Origin: an uncultured Collinsella sp.
Lineage (GTDB): Bacteria > Actinomycetota > Coriobacteriia > Coriobacteriales > Coriobacteriaceae
Direction: 5' to 3'
Assembly: GCA_900756725.1 (NCBI GenBank)
Contig: CAAELJ010000129.1
Coordinates: 1 to 5,629 of the forward strand
Length of the DNA: 5,629 nt
Below the pieces are notes generated by a model. It saw nothing but the letters and a program-made list of their open reading frames with translations, searched no databases and was not told the origin of the DNA. Made by a program: the position numbers and the translations under genes. Position 1 is the stretch's first letter. Every line of letters begins with the position of its first letter. Below, piece by piece: positions 1-5,609 of this stretch.

Positions 1-24
1 CCCTATTCCAGCTCTATACCAACG

Positions 25-366
25 CTATTCCGGTTTGGTTTCTACCGTGGGAGTCTTGTCCGCCGCAACTGGAGTACGGGCGGTGTCCATAGTCAGGCAG
101 TGCTTGGGGCAGCTTTCGATGCACTCGCCGCACACCACACAGGCATACGGATCAATCGACCAGGTGCCGCCTTTGCGATCGACCGCGAGCGCGCCCGCCG
201 GGCAACGCCGCGCGCACATGCCGCAGCAGATGCACACGTCCATGTCATTGACGATATGCCCGCGCAGGCGCTCGGGCGCCGTCAGCTTCTCCTGCGGATA
301 GCACACCGTGACCGGCTGCTTGACCATAGAGCCCAAGGCCGTCTTGGCAAATGTCAGTAAACTCAT
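25..366 (-). CDS. echF: EchF/NuoI-like 2x[4Fe-4S] ferredoxin subunit of the hydrogenase
   Basis: This 113-residue protein should carry electrons between soluble ferredoxin and the small subunit. It has two ferredoxin-type cluster motifs with CxxCxxCxxxCP spacing: Cys45, 48, 51 and 55 (in CICCGMCARRCP) and Cys76, 79, 82 and 86 (in CVVCGECIESCP). Each should bind a [4Fe-4S] cluster, with the last Cys of each motif serving the other cluster. The N-terminal ~35 residues (start SLLTFAKTALGSMVKQPVTV) resemble the leader of NuoI/EchF/HycF proteins that docks on the membrane arm. Cys22, Cys47 and Cys90 are extra. The last 20 residues are Thr/Pro-rich with no known function. It is the last subunit gene visible, in the same place as echF in echABCDEF operons. 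ATG 366 begins 7 bases after the preceding stop. HycF or HyfH types are the alternative label, but they would accompany a fused NuoCD subunit, which is absent. Confidence 0.93.
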   Translation of the reverse strand: MSLLTFAKTALGSMVKQPVTVCYPQEKLTAPERLRGHIVNDMDVCICCGMCARRCPAGALAVDRKGGTWSIDPYACVVCGECIESCPKHCLTMDTARTPVAADKTPTVETKPE

Positions 367-372
367 GCCGCG

Positions 373-380
373 CCTACCTT
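373..380 (-). promoter_or_regulatory. Weak Shine-Dalgarno of the ferredoxin-like gene
   Basis: AAGGTAGG overlaps the last codon and TAG stop of the large-subunit gene and lies 6 bases before ATG 366. It is the poorest match to AGGAGG among the internal genes, so the ferredoxin-like gene may depend more on coupling to translation of the large subunit. Confidence 0.55.
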
Positions 381-1462
381 TCCGTGCAGCTAATGCAGGG
401 GTCGATGGTCAGGATAATCATAGGAACGTTGGCAAGGAGCACGCCCTGCAGCGCATGTGTCAGACCCGCCAGGTTTTGCGACGTCGGCGTTCGCACGCGA
501 AAACGGTCCAGATTCTTGGTGCCGTTACCGCGCACATAGTAGTACGCCTCGCCGCGCGGCTGCTCAATCACAACCTCGCCGCGCGCGCCGTCGGCCGGCG
601 TGAGCTTGGTGCGCCCGCCGATACCGTCGTGCGGGATCTTGCCCACAAGCTCCTTGATGATGTCCATGGCCTGCGTGACCTCGGCACAACGCACCTGGCA
701 GCGGGCATAGCAGTCGCCGTCGGTAGCAACGATGGGCTCAAATGCTGCCAGGCCTGCATAGGCACCGCCGCCAAACATGCGCACGTCGTAATCCACGCCC
801 GAGGCGCGACCGAACGGGCCGACCATCGACAGATTCAGCGCGTCCTTCTTGCTGATCACGCCCACGCCATGCAGGCGCTCGCCGCAGCTATTGTCGTCCA
901 AAAACGTATGCACCAGGGCCTCGTAGTCGGGACGCATGGCATCGAGCGTCTGGACAATACCCGCCAGCTCGGAGTCCTCAATGTCGTGCTTAAGGCCGCC
1001 GATCTCGTTGATCGACAGAATCACGCGACCACCGCACGTGCTCTCGAAGATCTTGAGAATCTGCTCGCGCAGCGTCCACGAACGATAGAACAGCGCCTCG
1101 AAGCCAAAGGCATCGGCGAGCAGGCCCAGCCACAGCAGATGCGAGTGGATGCGCGAAAGCTCGTGCAAAATGGTGCGGATATACTGCGCGCGGCCGGGCA
1201 CCTCGATGTCGAGCATGCGCTCGCAGGCGCTGGCATAGCCATAGCTGTGGCCCACGGCGCAGATGCCGCAGATGCGCTCGGCGATGTAGCCAAACTGGTG
1301 CATGTCGCGCTTTTCGGTGAGCTTCTCGAGTCCGCGGTGCACAAAGCCGATCTGCGGAATTGCCTCGATGACGCGGTCGTCCTCGATCACCAGGTCCAGA
1401 TGAAGCGGCTCGGGCAGCACCGGGTGTTGCGGGCCAAACGGAATAACGGAGCGATGTGCCAT
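374..1462 (-). CDS. echE: [NiFe] hydrogenase catalytic large subunit, EchE/NuoD-like (group 4)
   Basis: This 362-residue protein should hold the Ni-Fe(CN)2CO site that interconverts protons and H2. Both nickel-binding motifs are intact. The N-terminal one, RICGICAVGH, supplies Cys65 and Cys68, with His72. The C-terminal one, DPCISCTER, supplies Cys356 and Cys359. This separates it from NuoD and from Ni-free relatives, which lack these cysteines. Other family blocks are GFVHRGLEKL (39-48, with Glu46), the HSHLLWLG segment (107-113) and the GPFGRASG segment (215-222). The length is near that of EchE/CooH and well short of HycE, because the NuoC-like part is a separate gene. The protein stops at Arg362 of CTER, so there is no C-terminal peptide for a HycI-type protease to remove. 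Active-site assembly should still need HypA-F products, none of which is in this window. It acts in the cytoplasm on the membrane arm, with electrons arriving from the EchC-like subunit. It starts 5 bases after the previous stop, so it is co-translated. Confidence 0.96.
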   Translation of the reverse strand: MAHRSVIPFGPQHPVLPEPLHLDLVIEDDRVIEAIPQIGFVHRGLEKLTEKRDMHQFGYIAERICGICAVGHSYGYASACERMLDIEVPGRAQYIRTILHELSRIHSHLLWLGLLADAFGFEALFYRSWTLREQILKIFESTCGGRVILSINEIGGLKHDIEDSELAGIVQTLDAMRPDYEALVHTFLDDNSCGERLHGVGVISKKDALNLSMVGPFGRASGVDYDVRMFGGGAYAGLAAFEPIVATDGDCYARCQVRCAEVTQAMDIIKELVGKIPHDGIGGRTKLTPADGARGEVVIEQPRGEAYYYVRGNGTKNLDRFRVRTPTSQNLAGLTHALQGVLLANVPMIILTIDPCISCTER

Positions 1463-1467
1463 GGACC

Positions 1468-2187
1468 TTACGCCTCCTTTTTCTGCTTGTCGCGGGCGGC
1501 CTTGGCGGCAAGCGCCGCGCGGACCTTGGCCGCTTTCTCGGGATCCATGGCGGCGAGCTTTGCCTCCATCTCGGCAGCCTTGAGCGCGGCCTTGGCAGCA
1601 GCATCGTCATGCTGAGCATCGGAGCCGGTAGCCGCAGCGGGCTGGGCGGCAACAGCGTTCGCAGCATCGCCAGCGCCCGCAGCGCCCTCCCCCGCAGCTG
1701 CCGTGGCAGCGGCGGCCTTCTCGGCCGCAGTCTTGCGCGCCTTAGCCTCAGCAGCCGCGCGGACCTTCATGGCCTTCTCGCGCGCGGCCTTCACCTCGGG
1801 CGTGATAACGCTCATGGGCTCGGCAGTCGAGACCTGGTAGAAAAAGCCCTTAAAGTCAATCTGCATGTCGGTGATGGCAAGCCCAAATAGGTCGTGGGCC
1901 TCATTTTCAAACGGAAACACCGCCGGATAGTACGAGCTGATGGACGGAATCTCCTGGTACTGATTAATTCCCTCAACCACCAGGTTCTCGATCGCATAGC
2001 TGCCGTCCTGCGCAATATGCTCCTGAGCAGCACGAGCGTTGATAAACGTATAGACCAGGCGATACGTGCCGTCGTCGACGTTGCGCTCGGCATGCATTTG
2101 CACAAAACGCGCGCCGACGCCCTTGAGCGCCTGGACATGCGACAAGAGCTCGTCGATCTCGACGGTGGTATAAATAGCCATTTGCAT
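1468..2187 (-). CDS. echD: EchD/NuoC-like hydrogenase subunit with long Ala/Lys-rich C-terminal tail
   Basis: This 239-residue protein is the 30-kDa-subunit (NuoC) homologue, a cofactor-free structural subunit that packs against the large and small subunits on the cytoplasmic face. Residues about 1-125 are the recognisable domain. The family signature is at 84-103, where a YYPAVFPFENEAHDLFGL stretch matches the 'fPsa..yEreayDlfGi' block of NuoC/HycE-N/EchD. Residues about 130-239 are a low-complexity tail: 48 of 110 residues are Ala, with many Lys, Arg and Glu, and KVRAAxxAKA appears twice, 80 residues apart. It is predicted here to be helical or disordered. EchD-type proteins are usually little longer than the first domain, so the tail nearly doubles the length. 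Start 2187 is chosen for its 7-base Shine-Dalgarno spacing and the TAATG overlap; Met at 2181 is the alternative. The separate NuoC gene argues for Ech rather than a Hyc/Hyf formate hydrogenlyase. The family call is confident and the tail's function is unknown. Confidence 0.88.
   Translation of the reverse strand: MQMAIYTTVEIDELLSHVQALKGVGARFVQMHAERNVDDGTYRLVYTFINARAAQEHIAQDGSYAIENLVVEGINQYQEIPSISSYYPAVFPFENEAHDLFGLAITDMQIDFKGFFYQVSTAEPMSVITPEVKAAREKAMKVRAAAEAKARKTAAEKAAAATAAAGEGAAGAGDAANAVAAQPAAATGSDAQHDDAAAKAALKAAEMEAKLAAMDPEKAAKVRAALAAKAARDKQKKEA
1473..1480 (-). promoter_or_regulatory. Shine-Dalgarno of the large-subunit gene, inside the NuoC-like tail
   Basis: AAAGGAGG is encoded by the final Lys-Glu-Ala codons of the NuoC-like gene. 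It lies 10 bases before ATG 1462, with the TAA stop (1470-1468) between them. The distance is slightly long but no other initiation codon fits better. Confidence 0.82.
1501..1780 (-). repeat. Imperfect direct repeat in the NuoC-like tail (240-base spacing)
   Basis: Segments 1501-1540 and 1741-1780 align without gaps at 29 of 40 bases. They encode EKAAKVRAALAAKA (residues 218-231) and EKAMKVRAAAEAKA (residues 138-151). The in-frame spacing and better conservation at protein level suggest a duplicated Lys/Ala-rich helical segment, though codon bias for Ala and Lys also inflates the similarity. Confidence 0.65.
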
Positions 2188-2855
2188 TACTCGGCCTCCT
2201 TTGCAGCGGCGGGCGTCTCAGCAGATGCGTCGCCAGCGGCGGGCGCGGCGGGCTTCCCGGCAGGTGCGTCACCAGCGGCGGGTGCGGCGGACCTGGTGGA
2301 CACGTTGGCCTCGACGCCGTCACCGGCACCGTCAGCCCCGGCCCCCGCGGCCACAAATCCGTCCTCGCCCAGCTCAACGCCGCCATCCCAGGTAGCAGCA
2401 CCGCCCACGGTAAGCGGGTCACCGCCAGCACGCATCACGGCCTCCTTCTGATCCAGGATGCCGCACGCCTCCACGATGGCATCAATCACCGTCTCGGGAC
2501 GAATGGCGCACCCGGGCGCGTATACGTCCACGGGAATCGCGCGGTCCACGCCTCCGATCACGTTGTAGGCATCGCGGAATACGCCGCCCGAGCACGCGCA
2601 GATGCCGCACGCCACCACGCACTTGGGCTCGAGCATCTGGTTGTAGATCTGGCGCACGACGGGCAGGTTCTGGGCATTGACCGACCCCGTCACCAAAAAG
2701 ATGTCCGCATGCTTGGGGTTGCCGGTGTTGACCACGCCAAAGCGCTCCGCATCGAACAGCGGTGTGAGCGAGGCCAGCACCTCGATATCGCATCCGTTGC
2801 AGCTCGAGCCGTCGTAATGAATAACCCACGGCGAGCGCGACATTTTATGATCCAT
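2187..2855 (-). CDS. echC: Hydrogenase small subunit, EchC/NuoB-like, with one [4Fe-4S] cluster
   Basis: This 222-residue protein should carry the proximal [4Fe-4S] cluster that passes electrons to the Ni-Fe site of the large subunit. The cluster ligands can be read directly: Cys19 and Cys22 (SSCNGCDIE), Cys86 (CGICACSGG) and Cys116 (YAPGCAIRPE). This is the CxxC...C...C pattern of NuoB/HycG/EchC proteins, and there is no larger Cys-rich domain as in periplasmic hydrogenases. The conserved core ends near residue 145. A further ~75 residues form an Ala/Gly/Pro/Asp-rich, cysteine-free tail with a 13-residue repeat, which the family does not normally have. The motif after Cys116 reads AIRP where PPRP is more usual. 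No signal peptide is present, so the protein is cytoplasmic and bound to the membrane arm. Translation is coupled on both sides: the upstream stop overlaps its Shine-Dalgarno, and its own stop shares a base with the next start (TAATG). ATG 2843 is a less likely alternative start. Confidence 0.93.
   Translation of the reverse strand: MDHKMSRSPWVIHYDGSSCNGCDIEVLASLTPLFDAERFGVVNTGNPKHADIFLVTGSVNAQNLPVVRQIYNQMLEPKCVVACGICACSGGVFRDAYNVIGGVDRAIPVDVYAPGCAIRPETVIDAIVEACGILDQKEAVMRAGGDPLTVGGAATWDGGVELGEDGFVAAGAGADGAGDGVEANVSTRSAAPAAGDAPAGKPAAPAAGDASAETPAAAKEAE
2195..2202 (-). promoter_or_regulatory. Shine-Dalgarno of the NuoC-like gene, inside the small-subunit tail
   Basis: AAAGGAGG lies within the last codons of the small-subunit gene and encodes the Lys-Glu-Ala near its C-terminus. 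It is 7 bases from ATG 2187 and 13 bases from the in-frame ATG 2181, so 2187 is the preferred start. Confidence 0.85.
2226..2290 (-). repeat. Direct repeat in the small-subunit tail (39-base period)
   Basis: Two 26-base copies at 2226-2251 and 2265-2290 match at 24 of 26 positions, and both mismatches are single substitutions. They encode two copies of AAPAAGDA, 13 residues apart. A shorter related stretch (agcggcgggcg) occurs again at 2205-2215. The repeat is in frame and looks like local tandem duplication within a low-complexity tail. Confidence 0.8.
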
Positions 2856-2863
2856 GAATGCCG

Positions 2864-2869
2864 CCTCCT
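2864..2869 (-). promoter_or_regulatory. Shine-Dalgarno of the small-subunit gene
   Basis: A perfect AGGAGG lies 8 bases before ATG 2855. Its first two bases are the end of the TAG stop of the upstream membrane gene, so termination and re-initiation are tightly linked. The spacing supports ATG 2855 over the in-frame ATG at 2843. Confidence 0.85.
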
Positions 2870-5609
2870 AAATAAACACGTCGACGAGGATGGGCATAAG
2901 GTTGAGCAGGCCAAACACCAGCGCCACGCCCCATCCGAGCTTAAAGCAGCTGCGCCAGGTACTGCGTGCGAAGGTGTTGTCGATAAGCACCTCGACAAAG
3001 TACGTCGCGGCCATCACGACCAGGGCTACCACCCAGCTCACCGGGTTGCCCCAAACAAAGAACATGCCCACCCACATCAAAAACAGCACGGTCTCGCACC
3101 AGTGCATAAGGGTCATCTTGGCCAGCGTGCCGCCGCTCATCTCGGTGGCGACGCCCTGGACAATCTCCTGATGCGCGTGATGCGAGTACGAAAGATCGAA
3201 CGGTGACTTGCGCAGCTTGATGGTAAGCACCGCAAGCAGCGCGAGGAAAATGGGCGCGCTGTACACGATGATGGGGGCCGACTGCCCCGTCACGGCAATG
3301 GAATCGAAGCTATCGGTGGCAAGATACAGGCCCACGCTCATCAGCAGAACGGCAGGCTCGTAACTCATGACCTGCAGCAACTCGCGGTCGGCGCCGACCT
3401 GGGCAAACGGGCTTTGCGTCGAGGCAGATGCCAGCACCACAAAGATCGCGGCGAGCGTAACCATAAAAGCGCACAACAGCGTGTTGGAACCCGACACAAA
3501 GATGCCGCCGCCCACCACGGTAAAGATGAGCGCACACGCCATGTAGGTATCGTCCATGGTGTTTACGCTGGCGGGGGCCTTGCGCAGCAGCTTGGCAACG
3601 TCGTAGAAGGGCTGCAGCAAGCGCGGACCCACGCGGCCCTGCATACGGGCCGAAAGCTTGCGGTCGATGCCGTCGATCAAGCCGCCCACAAGCGGCGCCA
3701 GCAAGGCAAACGCCACGGTACCAATAAAGATGCCCACGACGCCCGAGCCTTCGAAATACTTGCCGCGCAGCACCGAAGGCGCGCTCATGGCAAGTCGCTC
3801 GGGCCCAATCCACGCGCAACACAGCAGCGCAAACAAGATAATGCTGCAGCACACGACGCTACCCACGGGGCCAATACGCTTCTCGCCAAGAGCGTCCTCC
3901 GAGTACCAATTGCGCTTTTCGGCCTTCACCTCATGTCCCATCGAGCCGCGGAAATGGCGGTAATTGTCGGTTCCCACACCCGAAAGATATACGTTTACGT
4001 GCGGTTTGTTGCTCACGCGGAATGACGTCAGCAGCACCACGGCGATAAACGCCACGATAACCACCATCAAATACATGGCGTCCTTGCCAATAACGTACGG
4101 CACGCGGCCAAACACCATGGCCAAGTAAGGCGACACCAGACCGCTCGAGATAACCGGGAACGCCACGCAGCACAGAATCAGCAGCGCGGCGATGGTGTTG
4201 AGCGCCATCCATTCGGTCTTATGGACATTGACCTCAACGTTTTGAGCCGTGGGGTCGACGCCCGAAAGCTTGGCGAGCCACTTGCCCCAGAAGTAAAACG
4301 TCGCGGCCGAGCCAAAGGCAAGCACCATGATCATGAGCACGTTTCCGGTCTGGGCAAACGCCACCAGGGCGCCCCACTTGGACACGAGCATGCCAAACGG
4401 CGCCACGAACATGCCCATGATGCCCAGCATCATCAGGCGCGTCAGGTGCGGCATCCGGCTGAACATACCGTCCATGTCCTCGATATTGCGGCTGCCGATA
4501 TGATGCTCGGCCGTGCCCACGCACAGGAACAGCAGCGACTTTGCCACCGTGTGGAACAGGATCAGGAAGATGGCCGCCCATACGGCCTCGGGCGCGCCGA
4601 CACCCAAGCAAGCACTGATGAGGCCCAGGTTGGAAATGGTGGAGTACGCGAGCACGCGTTTGGCGTTGCTCTGCGAGATGGCCATGAGGGCGGCGAGCAA
4701 AAACGTGATGGCGCCCACGCTCGTGACCATAAACCCGGTCACGGGATAGATGGCATAGAGCGGGCTCAGCTTGACCATCAGGAATACGCCGGCTTTGACC
4801 ATGGTTGACGAGTGCAGCAGGGCGCTCGTGGGCGTGGGGGCGACCATGGCGCCGAGCAGCCAGGTGTGGAACGGCATCTGTGCGGCCTTGGTGAGTGCGG
4901 CGAGCGACAACAGGATGACCGGCATCACCAGCAGCGCGGATTGCGCGGTTCCGGCGCCGGAAAGCTTGATCATGCCCGAGATGGTCAGCGGCATGCCGTT
5001 AACGTGCAGGTACATGAGTCCGGCCAAAAACGCGATGCCGCCCAGCATGTTGAGGATGATCTGGGTAAAGGCGTTTTTAATGGCCTCGGGCGTGCGCGTG
5101 TAGCCAATCATGAGGAACGAGCACACGGTGGTGATCTCCCAGCCACAGAACAGCCACTCAAGGTTGTCGCTCGTCACGATGACGAACATGGCCGAAAGGA
5201 ACAGGAACATGAGCGCCAGGAACTGCGGGCGACGGTCGGGCGCGGTCTGCCCGCGCAGCGCGGCCTCGTGCTCATCGTGCGCTTGGAAATCCTTCATGTA
5301 GCCCAGGGCATACACGCAGATTAGGCTGCCGACGATGCCGACGGCGAGGACCATAATCACGCTCATGTAGTCCAGGTAGAGCGGCGTCGCCGTGACGGCC
5401 TCGGCCGCGGGCAGCGTCATGGCTGCAAAGGTGAGCGAGCCCACCAGCTGGACTATGCCGAGCACCGTGGTGAGCGCGTTCCTATATTTGTACGCGTTGT
5501 ACAGGATGACGGCGCACAGGATGACGTCGATGGAGGAGCTGATGATCGAGAGCACATGCGAGGTGCCGGGGGCAACCTCAAAGCTCTGCGGGCCCGTGCC
5601 AAAAAACAT
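2868..5609 (-). CDS. echAB: Fused EchA-EchB-like membrane subunit (NuoL/HyfB-type antiporter + NuoH/HyfC-type anchor) of group 4 [NiFe] hydrogenase
   Basis: This 913-residue protein combines two subunits that are normally separate. Residues about 1-601 form a NuoL/MrpA-family ion-translocating domain with roughly 16 hydrophobic segments. Its landmarks are GWE (Glu158, TM5), the TKAAQMPFHTW block (Lys241), PTPTSALLHSSTMVKAG (His266, Lys272), LFHTVAKSLLFL (Lys357) and SKWG (Lys411); these match the charged residues of the antiporter proton path. Residues about 622-913 form a NuoH/HycD/EchB domain with about 8 hydrophobic segments. It carries the GRVGPRLLQPFYDVAKLLRK signature (658-677), SYE (Glu751) and the KSPFDLSYSHHAHQEIVQG block (801-819) with TEMSG. 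A soluble linker (530-580), one extra hydrophobic helix (581-601) and a 20-residue loop (602-621) join them. No Shine-Dalgarno precedes Met608, so separate translation of the second half is unlikely. The inferred role is to pump H+ or Na+ and to anchor the hydrogenase arm. ATG 5609 also lacks a Shine-Dalgarno and the frame stays open to the window edge, so the true start may lie outside. Function is highly confident; the exact start is uncertain. Confidence 0.93.
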   Translation of the reverse strand: MFFGTGPQSFEVAPGTSHVLSIISSSIDVILCAVILYNAYKYRNALTTVLGIVQLVGSLTFAAMTLPAAEAVTATPLYLDYMSVIMVLAVGIVGSLICVYALGYMKDFQAHDEHEAALRGQTAPDRRPQFLALMFLFLSAMFVIVTSDNLEWLFCGWEITTVCSFLMIGYTRTPEAIKNAFTQIILNMLGGIAFLAGLMYLHVNGMPLTISGMIKLSGAGTAQSALLVMPVILLSLAALTKAAQMPFHTWLLGAMVAPTPTSALLHSSTMVKAGVFLMVKLSPLYAIYPVTGFMVTSVGAITFLLAALMAISQSNAKRVLAYSTISNLGLISACLGVGAPEAVWAAIFLILFHTVAKSLLFLCVGTAEHHIGSRNIEDMDGMFSRMPHLTRLMMLGIMGMFVAPFGMLVSKWGALVAFAQTGNVLMIMVLAFGSAATFYFWGKWLAKLSGVDPTAQNVEVNVHKTEWMALNTIAALLILCCVAFPVISSGLVSPYLAMVFGRVPYVIGKDAMYLMVVIVAFIAVVLLTSFRVSNKPHVNVYLSGVGTDNYRHFRGSMGHEVKAEKRNWYSEDALGEKRIGPVGSVVCCSIILFALLCCAWIGPERLAMSAPSVLRGKYFEGSGVVGIFIGTVAFALLAPLVGGLIDGIDRKLSARMQGRVGPRLLQPFYDVAKLLRKAPASVNTMDDTYMACALIFTVVGGGIFVSGSNTLLCAFMVTLAAIFVVLASASTQSPFAQVGADRELLQVMSYEPAVLLMSVGLYLATDSFDSIAVTGQSAPIIVYSAPIFLALLAVLTIKLRKSPFDLSYSHHAHQEIVQGVATEMSGGTLAKMTLMHWCETVLFLMWVGMFFVWGNPVSWVVALVVMAATYFVEVLIDNTFARSTWRSCFKLGWGVALVFGLLNLMPILVDVFI
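2871..3746 (-). other. NuoH/EchB-like domain of the fused protein
   Basis: This is residues 622-913, about 292 residues, the usual size of free-standing EchB/HycD. It keeps both NuoH-family signatures: the R-x-GP-x4-QP-x-x-D-x-x-K-L segment after its first helix, and the K-S-P-F-D segment followed by HHAHQE, the variant typical of hydrogenases rather than of quinone-reducing complex I. It should form the interface between the EchC/EchE arm and the antiporter domain. Confidence 0.88.
3807..5609 (-). other. NuoL/EchA-like antiporter domain of the fused protein
   Basis: This is residues 1-601 of the fused protein. It is about the size of a stand-alone EchA/HyfB subunit. The hydrophilic stretch at residues 535-575 (VNVYLSGVGTDNYRHF through the NWYS motif) resembles the C-terminal region of EchA-type proteins, where a YxxG..D..RxF...G...E.RNxY pattern precedes the last helix. 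The domain is therefore complete. The pattern comparison is from memory, not an alignment. Confidence 0.8.

Noticed and set aside
1..24. Possible terminator or next-gene leader after the ferredoxin-like gene
   Set aside because: Only 24 bases are available. I see no inverted repeat with a T-run and no Shine-Dalgarno plus start codon, so nothing can be called.
374..1462. Large subunit as complex I NuoD or a Ni-free hydrogenase relative
   Set aside because: Both CxxC pairs (Cys65/68 and Cys356/359) that bind nickel are present; NuoD and Ni-free relatives have lost them.
308..1615. Long plus-strand open frame (435 codons) opposite the large subunit and the NuoC-like tail
   Set aside because: Its translation is Ala/Arg/His-rich with no recognisable domain. 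It lies antisense to a gene with clear hydrogenase motifs. In GC-rich DNA with few stop codons, such long antisense frames arise from the codon bias of the real gene.
1480..1800. The repetitive NuoC-like tail as a frameshift artefact reading into another gene
   Set aside because: The frame stays open, keeps a consistent Ala/Lys composition and ends in the Shine-Dalgarno-bearing codons just before the next gene. The alternative frames give Arg/Pro-rich sequence with no domain.
3747..3806. Possible separate start (Met608, ATG at 3788) for a stand-alone EchB gene
   Set aside because: No AGGAGG-like sequence precedes it, although the operon otherwise uses strong ones, and there is no stop codon between the two domains. 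The fused reading is better supported.
3414..4025. Plus-strand open frame opposite the membrane protein, with smaller ones at 4221-4808 and 4812-5324
   Set aside because: The products are His/Gln/Arg-rich, low in hydrophobic structure and without Shine-Dalgarno support. They are antisense shadows of the transmembrane gene.
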